A DNA stretch of 64,000 nt from Burkholderiales bacterium (lineage in GTDB: Bacteria > Pseudomonadota > Gammaproteobacteria > Burkholderiales > Casimicrobiaceae), in the NCBI GenBank assembly GCA_020853025.1, contig JADYZP010000054.1, forward strand, positions 1 to 64,000, read 5' to 3'. Position 1 is the first letter of the stretch. Each line of letters starts with the position of its first letter. Positions 1-8,214 of the stretch are shown piece by piece. The notes under the pieces are model-generated. The model had not been told where the DNA came from. It ran no database searches and was given only the letters and a program-made list of their open reading frames with translations. The position numbers and the translations under genes were made by a program.

Positions 1-1300
1 ACTTGCGGGTTGCCTCCAGCGGCGAGAGACCTTCCTCGCTCATCAGCCGCTCGACGTTCTCGACGACGACGATGGCGTCATCGACCAACAGACCGATCGC
101 AAGCACCATCGCGAACATGGTGAGCATGTTGATCGAGAAGCCGAGCGCGGCCAGCACGCCGAACGTGCCCAGCAGCACGACCGGCACGGCAATCGTCGGA
201 ATGAGCGTGGCCCGCAGGTTCTGCAGGAACAGATACATGACGACAAACACCAGCGCGATCGCCACCAACAACGTCTGCACCACCTCCTTGATCGAGGCTT
301 GCACAAAGGGCGTCGTATCGAACGGCACGACCGCCTTCAGTCCCGGTGGGAAGGAGGGCTGCAACTGCTTCATCAACGCCTCGAGGCGCTGCGCGGTGGC
401 GAGCGCATTGGCGCCGGTGGCGAGCGATACGGCCACACCGGCAGCCGGCTGTCCGTTGTAGCGGGCCACGACGCTGTAGTCTTCGGCGCCTAGCTCGACC
501 CGGGCGATGTCCCCCAGCGTCAACAGCGAGCCGTCGGGTTGACTCCGGACCGCGATCGCGCGGAACTGCTCCGCGGTCTGCAGCCGGCCCTGCGAGGTGA
601 TCGTCGCGTTGAGTTGCTGCCCCGGGGCGGCCGGAGTGCCGCCGAGTTGTCCGATCGCAACCTGCTGGTTCTGCGCGCGCAAGGCGGCAACGATATCGGC
701 GGGCGTCAGCTTGTACGTGTCCAACTTGTCCGGATCGAGCCAGATGCGCATCGCGTAGCGCGCGCCGAATACCTGCACGCTGCCGACACCCGCTACCCGG
801 CCGATGGAATCGGAAAGGTTGGTGACGATGTAATCGGCAATGTCGCGCTGCTCCATGCTGCCGTCCTCGGACACGAAGCCGATCACCATCAGAAAACCCG
901 GATTCGCCTTGCTCACCCGAATGCCCTGCTGCTGAACGCTTTGTGGCAGCAGCGGGGTGGCGAGCTGGAGCTTGTTCTGTACCTGCACCTGCGCGATGTC
1001 CGGATCGGTCCCGCTCTCGAAGGTAATGGTGATCGCCGCCGCCCCGCTGGATTCGCTCGTCGACGACAGGTAGATCATGCCGTCGAGACCCGTCATGTTC
1101 TGCTCGATGACCTGCGTGACGGAATCCGCGACGGCTTGCGCCGACGCGCCCGGATACGACGCACTCACGGTGACGGTGGGTGGTGCGATCGTCGGATATT
1201 GCGCGATCGGCAGCTGCGTAATCGAGAGCGCGCCCGCGAGCATGATGATGATCGCGATCACCCACGCGAACACCGGCCGGTCGATGAAAAAACGGGCCAT
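1..1300 (-). CDS. RND multidrug efflux permease, AcrB/MexB (HAE1) family, N-terminal part
   Basis: Inner-membrane proton-driven drug exporter that works as a trimer with the adaptor encoded just upstream. The visible 433 residues start [17 protein letters not shown], the classic HAE1 beginning with the first transmembrane helix, followed by the porter-domain segment with [11 protein letters not shown] and ending in transmembrane helices 2-4. The helix-4 aspartate pair of the proton relay is visible as [16 protein letters not shown]. The gene is cut by the left edge of the window, so about 600 residues of the usual 1040 are missing from view. ATG at 1300 lies 12 nt after the adaptor stop, so the two form an operon. 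Substrate cannot be deduced. Confidence 0.95.
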   Translation of the reverse strand, partial: MARFFIDRPVFAWVIAIIIMLAGALSITQLPIAQYPTIAPPTVTVSASYPGASAQAVADSVTQVIEQNMTGLDGMIYLSSTSESSGAAAITITFESGTDPDIAQVQVQNKLQLATPLLPQSVQQQGIRVSKANPGFLMVIGFVSEDGSMEQRDIADYIVTNLSDSIGRVAGVGSVQVFGARYAMRIWLDPDKLDTYKLTPADIVAALRAQNQQVAIGQLGGTPAAPGQQLNATITSQGRLQTAEQFRAIAVRSQPDGSLLTLGDIARVELGAEDYSVVARYNGQPAAGVAVSLATGANALATAQRLEALMKQLQPSFPPGLKAVVPFDTTPFVQASIKEVVQTLLVAIALVFVVMYLFLQNLRATLIPTIAVPVVLLGTFGVLAALGFSINMLTMFAMVLAIGLLVDDAIVVVENVERLMSEEGLSPLEATRK

Positions 1301-1312
1301 GGGTGCCGGTTC

Positions 1313-2542
1313 CTAGGACTTCTTCGCCGTGGCCGGCGGCGTCGGTGGCTCGCCGGGCGGCGGCGCGCTCGCGGGGGAAACCGCGCCCGGCCCGCTTCCG
1401 GCTGGTGCTGCATTGGCCGGTGCCGGTGGCGCCGCTCGCGCCGGCATTCCCGGCCTGATCTTTTGCAGCCCTTCCACGATCACCTGATCGCCGGCTGCCA
1501 GCCCCTCCTCGACCAGCCACCGGTCACCGATGGTACGGCTGACCTTGACCGGCCGCTGCTGCACTTTGCTGTCGGCACCGAGCAGCATCGCGAATGCGTC
1601 GCCCTTGGGATCACGCGTGATTCCCTGTTGCGGTACCAGCAGCGCGTTCTGACGCACGCCACTGCCGACGACAGCGCGGACGTACATGCCCGGGAGCAGC
1701 ACGTTGCCGGGATTCGGAACCACGATGCGCAGCAAGTAGCTGCCCGTCGTCGGGTCCACCGTAACGGCCTCGAACGTGAGCTTGCCTTGCTGCGGATAGC
1801 GGGTGCCGTCTTCGAGCAGGATCGTCACCGGCAAATCGCGCGCTGCTTCGAGCTTGCCGGCCGCAACCTGCTTGCGCAAGTCGAGCAGCTCGGCGCTGGA
1901 CTGCGTGACATCGACGTAAATCGGGTCGAGTTGCTGGACCGTCGCCAGCGCATCCGCCTGGTTGGCGGTAACCAAGGCACCTTGTGTCACCGACGACTTG
2001 CCGATGCGCCCGGTGATCGGCGACGTGATGCGCGCATACGCGAGGATGACATCGCCGCGGGCAAGTGTCGCCTGCGCGGATGCGACATCGGCCTCGGCCT
2101 GGCGCAGCGCGGCAATCGCGTTTTCATCATCCTGCTTGCTGACGGCGTCGATCTTCGCGAGTTCGGCCGATCGCGCCGCGTTCAGCCGCGCCGAATGGAG
2201 GGTTGCCTGCGCGCGTCCGAGCGCGGCCTTGGCGGTGGCCTGATCCGCGCGGGGAATCGCGTCGTCGAGCTGATAGAGCGGCTGCCCCGCCTTGACGCGG
2301 CCGCCCTCGGTAAACAGCCGGCGCGTGATGATTCCTCCGACCTGGGGCCGGACCTCGGCCACGAGCAATGGGTTGACACGCCCGGCCAATTCGCGCGTGA
2401 GCGTGACCGTTTCCGGCTGCAGCTTGACGACGGTGACTTCCGCCGCGGGCGGAGCACTCTTGGGTGGCGGCGCCTGGCCACAAGCCGCCACGAGCACAAC
2501 CGCGACGAGGGCAAGGGCTCGCGAGCGGGTAGCCTGTGCCAT
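1313..2542 (-). CDS. RND efflux periplasmic adaptor lipoprotein (AcrA/MexA family)
   Basis: Membrane-fusion protein bridging the RND permease and an outer-membrane channel; no channel gene is visible here. The 409-residue product has a lipoprotein signal ending VAAC (Cys21), a lipoyl/hairpin region beginning near residue 65 (VRPQVGGIITRR) with a coiled-coil hairpin at about 100-165, then beta-barrel and membrane-proximal domains. The last 50 or so residues are a Pro/Ala-rich low-complexity tail, longer than usual. ATG 2542 was chosen because a longer reading frame extends 67 residues upstream without a signal peptide, while ATG 2542 gives the lipobox and shares one base with the upstream stop (TGATG), implying translational coupling. 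Confidence 0.93.
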   Translation of the reverse strand: MAQATRSRALALVAVVLVAACGQAPPPKSAPPAAEVTVVKLQPETVTLTRELAGRVNPLLVAEVRPQVGGIITRRLFTEGGRVKAGQPLYQLDDAIPRADQATAKAALGRAQATLHSARLNAARSAELAKIDAVSKQDDENAIAALRQAEADVASAQATLARGDVILAYARITSPITGRIGKSSVTQGALVTANQADALATVQQLDPIYVDVTQSSAELLDLRKQVAAGKLEAARDLPVTILLEDGTRYPQQGKLTFEAVTVDPTTGSYLLRIVVPNPGNVLLPGMYVRAVVGSGVRQNALLVPQQGITRDPKGDAFAMLLGADSKVQQRPVKVSRTIGDRWLVEEGLAAGDQVIVEGLQKIRPGMPARAAPPAPANAAPAGSGPGAVSPASAPPPGEPPTPPATAKKS

Positions 2543-2907
2543 CAGGGCAGCTTCAACCACGCCAAGGCTTGATCGTAATCGGCGAACGCGAAGCGTTTGA
2601 TTTCTGCGGCAATGAAATACTTGGCCAATGCCTCGGCCACCGGAGCTACCGGACTGTTGGTCACCAACGCCAGCCGCTGGATTTTCTGTTGGTGGTCGCG
2701 AACAAAACGGATATGCGCCGCCAACCCGGCAAGGCTCTCCCATCCCGGAAACGATTCGGAATGGATCAGTACGCCACCAAGGTCGTCGTGCTCCGCAAGG
2801 TAGGCATCGACCGACGCACTGAGGCGAACGAAGTCCTCCTTTTTGAGCCTTGACGTGGGTTCCAGCACGAGGATGCCTTCGGGTTGCATGATGGTGTAGT
2901 CGAGCAT
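2542..2907 (-). CDS. SpoIIAA-like (STAS/SEC14-type) small protein
   Basis: A 121-residue soluble protein of the SpoIIAA-like family (PF11964-type), starting MLDYTIMQPEGILVLEP and ending AFADYDQALAWLKLP. Family members have a STAS-like fold; the function is generally unknown, with lipid or nucleotide binding proposed. No signal peptide or transmembrane helix is visible. The stop overlaps the adaptor start as TGATG, so it is probably co-translated with the efflux pump. The longer frame starting near 3006 is rejected because its N-terminus has no family similarity. Together with the next gene it makes an unusual SpoIIAA-like pair in front of an RND pump. Confidence 0.8.
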   Translation of the reverse strand: MLDYTIMQPEGILVLEPTSRLKKEDFVRLSASVDAYLAEHDDLGGVLIHSESFPGWESLAGLAAHIRFVRDHQQKIQRLALVTNSPVAPVAEALAKYFIAAEIKRFAFADYDQALAWLKLP

Positions 2908-3098
2908 CGGCGTTTTCCGTTTCGGCAGTGCTGGTTGATCGAATGGAACGTTGTGCTGGCCATCAAGCGAGCGACGCGGACTTCCGCGCCATTCTGGCGC
3001 GTCCACCTAACGTTCTCTGTGCGGTATCGCACTCTGCGCTGGCGATCCGCTTCCAACGCATGTCGTTGCCACTTCGAGCAATGAAAATGGAGGTGACC

Positions 3099-3869
3099 CT
3101 AGCGAAGCAGATTCGCCTCGATAAAGGCCCAAGCCTCGGATTCCTTGTCGCTGGCAAAGGTCCTTATTTCCATCGCGGGAAAAAGGGGATTCACCACTTC
3201 GACAGCCTTTTGCATCCACGGCGGTGCGCCGACGACTGCATAGCGATCAAGCTTCTGCATCGCGGCGATCTTGATCGAGAACAATCCCGGCTGCGCCAGG
3301 ATCGAAGGATCGAAGGCGAAGTGCTTCACGCGCACCAGCATCCTGACCTTCTGATGCTCCTTCAGGAAGCGATCGAGTTCAGCGGTGATGGCGGGCATCT
3401 CGGCGGCCGTTACGACACCGTCGACCTCGAATGCATACACGTCCTTCCGGTCGGTGGGGATGCGCTTGATCGCTTGGGCGTCTTTTTCCGTCCGCCTAGG
3501 CGGCAGCGCGGCGCTCCAGGCGATCGCTTCGCCCTGCTTGGCCGGCAGGAACACCTTCATTTCCATTGTCGGCAGCAATTTCCCCGCGTAGCTCATCGCC
3601 ATGCCCATCCACTGCTTGTCAGTGATGCACGCCACGCGCGGAAATCTTTGTATCTGGCCGAGAAGTCCAAATTCGAACCGGATATCCTCCCGTATCGCCG
3701 CTTCGGTTGCGTCACTGAAGCCTGTGAAATCAACGACGATGCCAATCTCGGCGTGCGCGCCGAGCTTCTGTTGCGCAGCACGCTTCATCTGCGCGACATC
3801 GTCGGCGGAAATCTCGCCTTGAAGCGATAGCGCCAGGACGTGATCTGGTGCCTTAAGGATTTGGATCAT
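3099..3869 (-). CDS. Protein with two tandem SpoIIAA-like domains
   Basis: A 256-residue cytoplasmic protein that reads as a duplication: residues about 1-120 (MIQILKAPDHVLALSLQGEI to KQGEAIAWSA) and about 136-256 (VYAFEVDGVVTAAEMPAI to SEAWAFIEANLL) each have the length and pattern of one SpoIIAA-like domain, with GxV/GxI after strand 1 and a terminal EAxAW-type helix. The ATG at 3869 has a good ribosome site (AAGGAG, 8 nt away). A 191-bp gap separates it from the next SpoIIAA-like gene. Function unknown; family assignment is by pattern only. Confidence 0.75.
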   Translation of the reverse strand: MIQILKAPDHVLALSLQGEISADDVAQMKRAAQQKLGAHAEIGIVVDFTGFSDATEAAIREDIRFEFGLLGQIQRFPRVACITDKQWMGMAMSYAGKLLPTMEMKVFLPAKQGEAIAWSAALPPRRTEKDAQAIKRIPTDRKDVYAFEVDGVVTAAEMPAITAELDRFLKEHQKVRMLVRVKHFAFDPSILAQPGLFSIKIAAMQKLDRYAVVGAPPWMQKAVEVVNPLFPAMEIRTFASDKESEAWAFIEANLLR

Positions 3870-3902
3870 GGAATGACTCCTTGTTCGTTGAATTCGGTGG
3901 TG

Positions 3903-4094
3903 ATGAACGGCGCGGGTTTCGCGCGACGCAATGCGCGCCTCGTGACCGAAACACAGCGGCTCCTCGAATCCAAGGAGCGTTCAGGTGCCAAGAAGCGACT
4001 GCGCGAAATGCAGCGGTTCTACGAGGTGGCCACCCGCCACTTCACTGGCTTGCTTGAAGAGCTGGGCCGCGACGACACGCAAGCGGGTAAATGA
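3903..4094 (+). CDS. Hypothetical small basic protein
   Basis: A 63-residue frame rich in Arg, Lys and Glu (LLESKERSGAKKRLREMQRF) predicted to be helical. Third codon positions are GC-rich like neighbouring genes, which supports coding, but there is no recognisable domain and no strong ribosome site. It diverges from the tandem SpoIIAA-like gene. An in-frame ATG lies upstream at 3840. It could be a real small gene or the tail of a lost one. Confidence 0.35.
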   Translation: MNGAGFARRNARLVTETQRLLESKERSGAKKRLREMQRFYEVATRHFTGLLEELGRDDTQAGK

Positions 4095-4109
4095 GGCTGC
4101 CATCTGCCG

Positions 4110-4250
4110 ATGACCGATGATGCACCGCTCGCGAATTCCGATCAGCGGGACGGACAGCCGAAAGCATCCGACTCGCGGCGCTGGCTCGTTGTCATCGCAC
4201 TGGCGGTTATTGGCGCCGCGGACGCCCTGTGCCGGCGAGCTGTGCCTTGA
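4110..4250 (+). CDS. Hypothetical micro-protein with one membrane segment
   Basis: A 46-residue frame too short for standard ORF cut-offs. It starts MTDDAPLANSDQRDGQPKAS and has a hydrophobic run (RRWLVVIALAVIGAADAL) typical of a single membrane helix, then stops after RRAVP. It follows the preceding small frame by 15 bp. No family recognised. The abrupt end just past the helix suggests truncation of a longer membrane protein. The 95 bp from 4251 to the convergent gene hold nothing recognisable. Confidence 0.3.
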   Translation: MTDDAPLANSDQRDGQPKASDSRRWLVVIALAVIGAADALCRRAVP

Positions 4251-4345
4251 CTTCGGTCGCACCGAGACCGTGCCCGTCAGCGCAATTACGCGTTGCAGTG
4301 TGTATCGACCCCCCGCCTCGTGCGCCACACGCTCCGCGCGGACGG

Positions 4346-6643
4346 CTATCCCTTCCGCTTGCGGTCTTCTACTTCGCGCTTTTGCTCGTCGCTGTCTTTC
4401 TTCTTGCCGTTCGATTCGCCCGTGGCCGGCTTGCGCTCCTGACGGCCCGGCTCCGCCTGGGGTGCCGGTTGGGATTGCGCAGGCGTTGGGTTAGGCGCGG
4501 CGGCCGGAATTTGTGGTTTGCCTTGCCCTGCCGCAACGGCGGGCTCGGGGTTCACCCGTAGCGGCGGTACTGCGGGTTGTCCGCGCTGTTCCCCCGAGCC
4601 ACGCTGTTCGGGTTTGCCGCGTTGCTCCGGAGACTGCGCTGCCGCTACGGGTCGCGCGGCCCGGGGCGGGGCGACCTGGGGTTGCGCCGCCGCTCGTGGC
4701 GGTGCTGGCGGTGTTGCTACAGGTTGTCCGCGCTGCTCCACCTGGCCACGCTGTTCGGGCTTGCCGCGTTGCTCCGGAGACTGCGCTGCCGCCCCGGGCC
4801 GCGCGGCCCGAGGCGGGGCGACCTGGGGTTGCGCCGCCGCTCGTGGCGGTGCTGGCGGTGTTGCTACAGGTTGTCCGCGCTGCTCCACCTGGCCACGCTG
4901 TTCGGGCTTGCCGCGTTGCTCCGGTGGTTGTGCTGCTTGTATCGGTGGCGTGGCTTGCGATGGCACACCGCCTCGAACCCGTGTGTTCGGTGCGCCGGAA
5001 ACCGCGGGCGTTGTTGTGGTGACCTTCTGGTCATCGGACGTTCCACGGCCATTCCCCGGCTTGGTCCCGGGTCCCGCCGGTGGCGGACGCATGGTCGGTG
5101 GCGCTTCACGTGTGCGCGCGACCACATTGACAACGGGCGCCGGCGCGGCTGCTTCAGGCTTCAATTCCTTGCGTGCGTCGGCATCGAGCGGTTTGCCCGG
5201 CTTCGATGCCAGTTGCCGCTCTTGTGCCGCAAAACCGACGTGTGCCGCAGGAGGAGCGGTGCGGGCGACCAGCGGACGCTCAAATGCGCGCGGCGGTGGC
5301 TTGTCACCCGGGCCGGCGGCTCCACGCACGCTTCGCTCGGTCGGTGCGACGGGCGCGACAACGGCCACCGGCGCGCTGGCTACCATGTCCCGTGTAACTC
5401 GGACCGCAGCCACGGATACCGGTTGCGACTGCACGAACGCTGTCTTCGGCACGGCGATGACCGCTCCAGACACCTGCCGGTTGGCATACACGACGTTGGT
5501 GATGTTCGTATTGTTGTAATAGTTGTTGATCACGGTGTTGCTGATCACCGTGTTGCTGCGGTTGATGTTCTCGAAATAGCCGCGGCTCACCGTATAGGCC
5601 GGTCGGTAGACCTCCCGCGGCCCAAGCGGGAACCACGCGACGCCCCCGACGTTGCCACTGGAGATCGCAAGCTGGAAGTTGTTGCCACCCACGAACGCAA
5701 CCAGTGCCGGAGCGTAGTAGGCTCGGGAGCGCACGGGGCCTGGTACCCAACCCCACGTTCCGCTGAGGTTTGTCCAGCGGCCATAATGGGAGACGGCGAA
5801 GCCCCACGGCGCGTCATCCACCCAGGTCCAGCCCCAAGGGTCGATCCATGCCCAATGTCCGTCGCGGTAAGGTGCCCAGCCGGCGGCCACGCGATTCGGG
5901 ACCCAGACGTTGCCGTAGTTCGCGTCGACGCGCCAGGTGCCGTTCGCATCGAGGTCCTGATAGCCGATCACGTCTCGCGATACGTAGCGGGCGGATACCG
6001 AGTTTTCGTAGCTGCGGTCGCGATCGCTCGACCAGCGGTCGAACTCGTCCAGGCGCGGCGCGTCGATATACTGGTATTCGCGCAAGTCGGTTCCCATGAA
6101 GCGATACGCCTGGCGCGGATCGACCACATACGCAGCGCCTTCTCCATACACCTCGCCTTCACCTCGGCGAACGACAATGTCGGTTGCGTTGCCGTCGGGG
6201 TCCACAGCGACCCGATATGTGCCGGGTTGCCGAAGGCTAAAGGCAAGATTCGGCGTATTGATCTCGATCATCTGGTTGGGATCGAGACGACGGACACGGA
6301 TGTTCAAGGTGCCCTGTGTCAATTGCAACTGGGTGATTCGGTCGTCGAGATTGAGGACAGACACGCCGGTACCGGCGCTCATGCGAACCACCGCGCCACC
6401 CACCTGGATTTCGACCCGCGCACCGGTATCTGCCCAGAGGCGGTCACCGGCGGTCAGCGGTCGATTGATCCTGGCCTGTACCCAATCACTTTCGCCAGCG
6501 GGTGAGAAACTGACCGCGCCGGTCGCATAGCCTAGCCGCGCAACGCGCGACGGCGGGTCCGCGCCGACCCAGCCGCTGAAGGCCAGCACTGCGACGCCGG
6601 CCACAAAGGCGAAAGCCCGAAGGCGGAGAGATTGTATCGGCAT
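4346..6643 (-). CDS. FecR-domain / DUF6600 secreted protein with Pro/Gln-rich repeat tail
   Basis: A 765-residue exported protein. It has a signal peptide (FAFVAGVAVLAFSGWVGA), a FecR-like domain at about 35-180 (VNLDDRITQLQLTQGTLNIRV-type pattern), then an aromatic-rich DUF6600-type segment at about 225-320 with repeated Trp motifs (WAPYRDGHWAWIDPWGW, GRWTNLSGTWGWVPG). The C-terminal 330 residues are low-complexity Pro/Ala/Gln with PEQRG repeats. ATG 6643 is preferred over ATG 6649 because AAGGA sits 6 nt before 6643 and abuts 6649. Function unknown; envelope location is likely. The end (KKKDSDEQKREVEDRKRKG) is highly charged. Confidence 0.85.
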   Translation of the reverse strand: MPIQSLRLRAFAFVAGVAVLAFSGWVGADPPSRVARLGYATGAVSFSPAGESDWVQARINRPLTAGDRLWADTGARVEIQVGGAVVRMSAGTGVSVLNLDDRITQLQLTQGTLNIRVRRLDPNQMIEINTPNLAFSLRQPGTYRVAVDPDGNATDIVVRRGEGEVYGEGAAYVVDPRQAYRFMGTDLREYQYIDAPRLDEFDRWSSDRDRSYENSVSARYVSRDVIGYQDLDANGTWRVDANYGNVWVPNRVAAGWAPYRDGHWAWIDPWGWTWVDDAPWGFAVSHYGRWTNLSGTWGWVPGPVRSRAYYAPALVAFVGGNNFQLAISSGNVGGVAWFPLGPREVYRPAYTVSRGYFENINRSNTVISNTVINNYYNNTNITNVVYANRQVSGAVIAVPKTAFVQSQPVSVAAVRVTRDMVASAPVAVVAPVAPTERSVRGAAGPGDKPPPRAFERPLVARTAPPAAHVGFAAQERQLASKPGKPLDADARKELKPEAAAPAPVVNVVARTREAPPTMRPPPAGPGTKPGNGRGTSDDQKVTTTTPAVSGAPNTRVRGGVPSQATPPIQAAQPPEQRGKPEQRGQVEQRGQPVATPPAPPRAAAQPQVAPPRAARPGAAAQSPEQRGKPEQRGQVEQRGQPVATPPAPPRAAAQPQVAPPRAARPVAAAQSPEQRGKPEQRGSGEQRGQPAVPPLRVNPEPAVAAGQGKPQIPAAAPNPTPAQSQPAPQAEPGRQERKPATGESNGKKKDSDEQKREVEDRKRKG
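4575..4925. repeat. 147-bp in-frame tandem repeat, about 2.4 copies
   Basis: Within the FecR/DUF6600 gene, the segments beginning near 4575, 4722 and 4869 repeat with exact 147-bp spacing (for example the sequence acgctgttcgggyttgccgc at 4601, 4748 and 4895). Each unit encodes 49 residues made of three PEQRG-like pieces followed by a Pro/Ala stretch. Near identity of the copies implies recent duplication or continuing copy-number change. Confidence 0.9.
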
Positions 6644-6867
6644 GACCATTCCTTACAAAAGAGTGCGCTGTCTTGATCGGTAGATCGAATCGGGCCGTGC
6701 AACACGCCATGCTACGGGGGGCCACGCTTGTTGTCTGTTCGGTAGCGCACCCGCTCGCTCCAAATCGCCGAGGAGCATCCCGGCCATCGTCGTGCAGGTT
6801 CGTCGCCGCGAACCCGCTCAGTCGGGTGAAGCTTCTCGATGAACAAGACAACACCCGGCCAGCGAGC

Positions 6868-7023
6868 TCACTTCAGCTGGAAATTTCCCGCACCGAAGAG
6901 CCCGAGCAATCCGATCACGATCAGATAGATGGCGACGATGTAGTTCAGCATCCGTGGGACGACAAGTATCAGGATGCCGGCAATCAACGAAACGAGCGGG
7001 GCGAGACTCAATGTAATGTTCAT
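6868..7023 (-). CDS. DUF3096 family small membrane protein
   Basis: A 51-residue protein, MNITLSLAPLVSLIAGILIL then VPRMLNYIVAIYLIVIGLLG and FGAGNFQLK. The double hydrophobic segment with the SLIAGILIL and LNYIVAIYLI pattern matches the DUF3096 family: two short membrane helices linked by VPRMLN. Function unknown; relatives are often found beside other tiny stress-associated membrane proteins, as here. Start is the ATG at 7023. Confidence 0.8.
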   Translation of the reverse strand: MNITLSLAPLVSLIAGILILVVPRMLNYIVAIYLIVIGLLGLFGAGNFQLK

Positions 7024-7136
7024 CGTTGGCTTCTATGGTCAAGAGGGTCAGTACAACAGCAATGGCCACGACGGCGACCTCGGCCGCGAAAACCCGGTCG
7101 CCATGGCAATGTAATCATGTGACGTCGGAATTCGAA

Positions 7137-7262
7137 TCAGCACCAGCGTACGCCGGCGGTATCGAGCGCCTCGGCGATGTCGCCGGACTCCGGATGATTC
7201 ATCCACACGTGACGGCTCCAGACTCCCGCGTAGCAGTCGGCCTGCAACTCCATGCGCACGGA
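7137..7262 (-). pseudogene. Remnant of a neutral zinc metallopeptidase (YpfJ-like)
   Basis: Reading the minus strand from about 7262 gives SVRMELQADCYAGVWSRH, followed by ESGDIAEALDTAGV and a stop. The LELQADCYAGVW signature belongs to the conserved C-terminal part of the YpfJ/zinc-metallopeptidase family (PF04228-type), where the Glu is part of the active-site region. The HExxH helix and all upstream sequence are missing and a stop lies just upstream in the same frame, so this is a fragment of about 40 residues, not a gene. The surrounding bases 7024-7325 hold nothing else recognisable. Confidence 0.6.
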
Positions 7263-7325
7263 CGTCCCGTTGGATTCGGCCCGGGTCGCTCGTGACCCGC
7301 GTGTGACGGCGATCCACTTCAGGCT

Positions 7326-7400
7326 TTAACGCAGTCCAAAAAACGATAGCACCGCGATGATGATGACGACTGCACCGACGATATAGACGATCCTGTTCAT
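7326..7400 (-). CDS. 24-residue single-helix membrane peptide
   Basis: Encodes MNRIVYIVGAVVIIIAVLSF followed by FGLR and TAA. An excellent ribosome site (GGAG, 6 nt before the ATG at 7400) argues that it is translated. The product is a single membrane-spanning helix with a basic N-terminus and a basic C-terminal Arg. Similar peptides occur unannotated in many proteobacteria. It lies near the DUF3096 gene in the same orientation, and a role in envelope stress is only a guess. Confidence 0.6.
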   Translation of the reverse strand: MNRIVYIVGAVVIIIAVLSFFGLR

Positions 7401-7558
7401 GACATCTCCAGTCGTGCGAATCGTGGGATCGAATCACGTATTGAACGCGACTCCCTGCACGCTGACGTTCAACATACGCCTGTTCTTCCCAAGGGGTCCG
7501 TACGCCAGCGCACATTGGTTCCAATGATTTCGAGCCTTGTCGCTGCGTGCCGAGCGGC

Positions 7559-7786
7559 TTATCCTGACGTGGTTGCCGGCGGTAGCAAGCCCTCGCCTTG
7601 ATGAATCTCCGGATGCACGCGAACGATCAGAAATTCTTCGTAATAGGAACGATCGAAGATGCCGATCCGTCCGCGTTCCGGCAGGTACCGGGTCGTGCGC
7701 CACAGAAAATCGTGCTTCAGTTCGGCGGCGGTGGGATGTTTGAAGCTGAACGCTTGGCAGCGTTGCGGATTGACACCGGACATCAC
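7559..7786 (-). pseudogene. Remnant of polyphosphate kinase 2 (PPK2 family)
   Basis: The frame contains [20 protein letters not shown], then [20 protein letters not shown] and VRVHPEI, a clear match to the central PPK2 core (the DRSYYEE Walker-B-like motif and the WRTTR segment). The N-terminal Walker A part and the C-terminal lid/second half are absent: upstream the frame runs out at MMSGVNPQ, and downstream it ends in unrelated sequence ([10 protein letters not shown]). So this is a 75-residue internal fragment. The genome keeps a complete Ppk1 (30972-33131). The remainder of 7401-8214 holds only coding-like debris. Confidence 0.7.
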
Positions 7787-7906
7787 TGATCTGGGTCGGC
7801 GTTGCGGAATTCATCGGGACGCGCTGCCACCGGGGCGCGCTGCGTTCGATGGTTGGGGTCGACCCGCTCCGGTCACAGGAGTTGCGGAAAAGCGGACACC
7901 AAGCGA

Positions 7907-8083
7907 TTATCGCGTTGGACGCTGCGCTTGCGCTCGCAGTGCGTTTGCCGAACGCACCGCCTGTGGAAGGACGGCGTCGAACGCGGCGGCGTAGCCCTCC
8001 TTGTTCGCTTCGGTATAGCCGTCCGCGCTCACGTCGAAGGCGCTGGCGGTCTCCACGTAGATCTCGAAGGTCACGGGCGTCAC
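7907..8083 (-). pseudogene. Coding-like fragment of unknown origin
   Basis: A 58-codon frame from a GTG at 8083 reads VTPVTFEIYVETASAFDVSA then DGYTEANKEGYAAAFDAV and ends in TAA. Its third positions are strongly GC-biased, as in real genes here, but it has no credible start or ribosome site and no family was recognised. A second coding-like stretch on the same strand ends at about 8096 (LTKWRPAYFS). Both are likely remnants flanking the PPK2 debris. Confidence 0.3.
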
Positions 8084-8214
8084 GCGCTTCGGTCATGAAA
8101 AATAAGCTGGCCTCCATTTCGTGAGAACCTGGATGTCGCGTTTCTGCTTCCCGGTGCGCGCCAGCACGTTCTGGACACCCGCAGCGCTCAGTTCGGCGAT
8201 GCGCGGCGCCTGAC

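Noticed and set aside
7048..7524. An open frame of 158 codons on the minus strand
   Set aside because: It runs through the metallopeptidase remnant in a different frame and over the 24-residue peptide gene; composition is Arg-rich and shadow-like.
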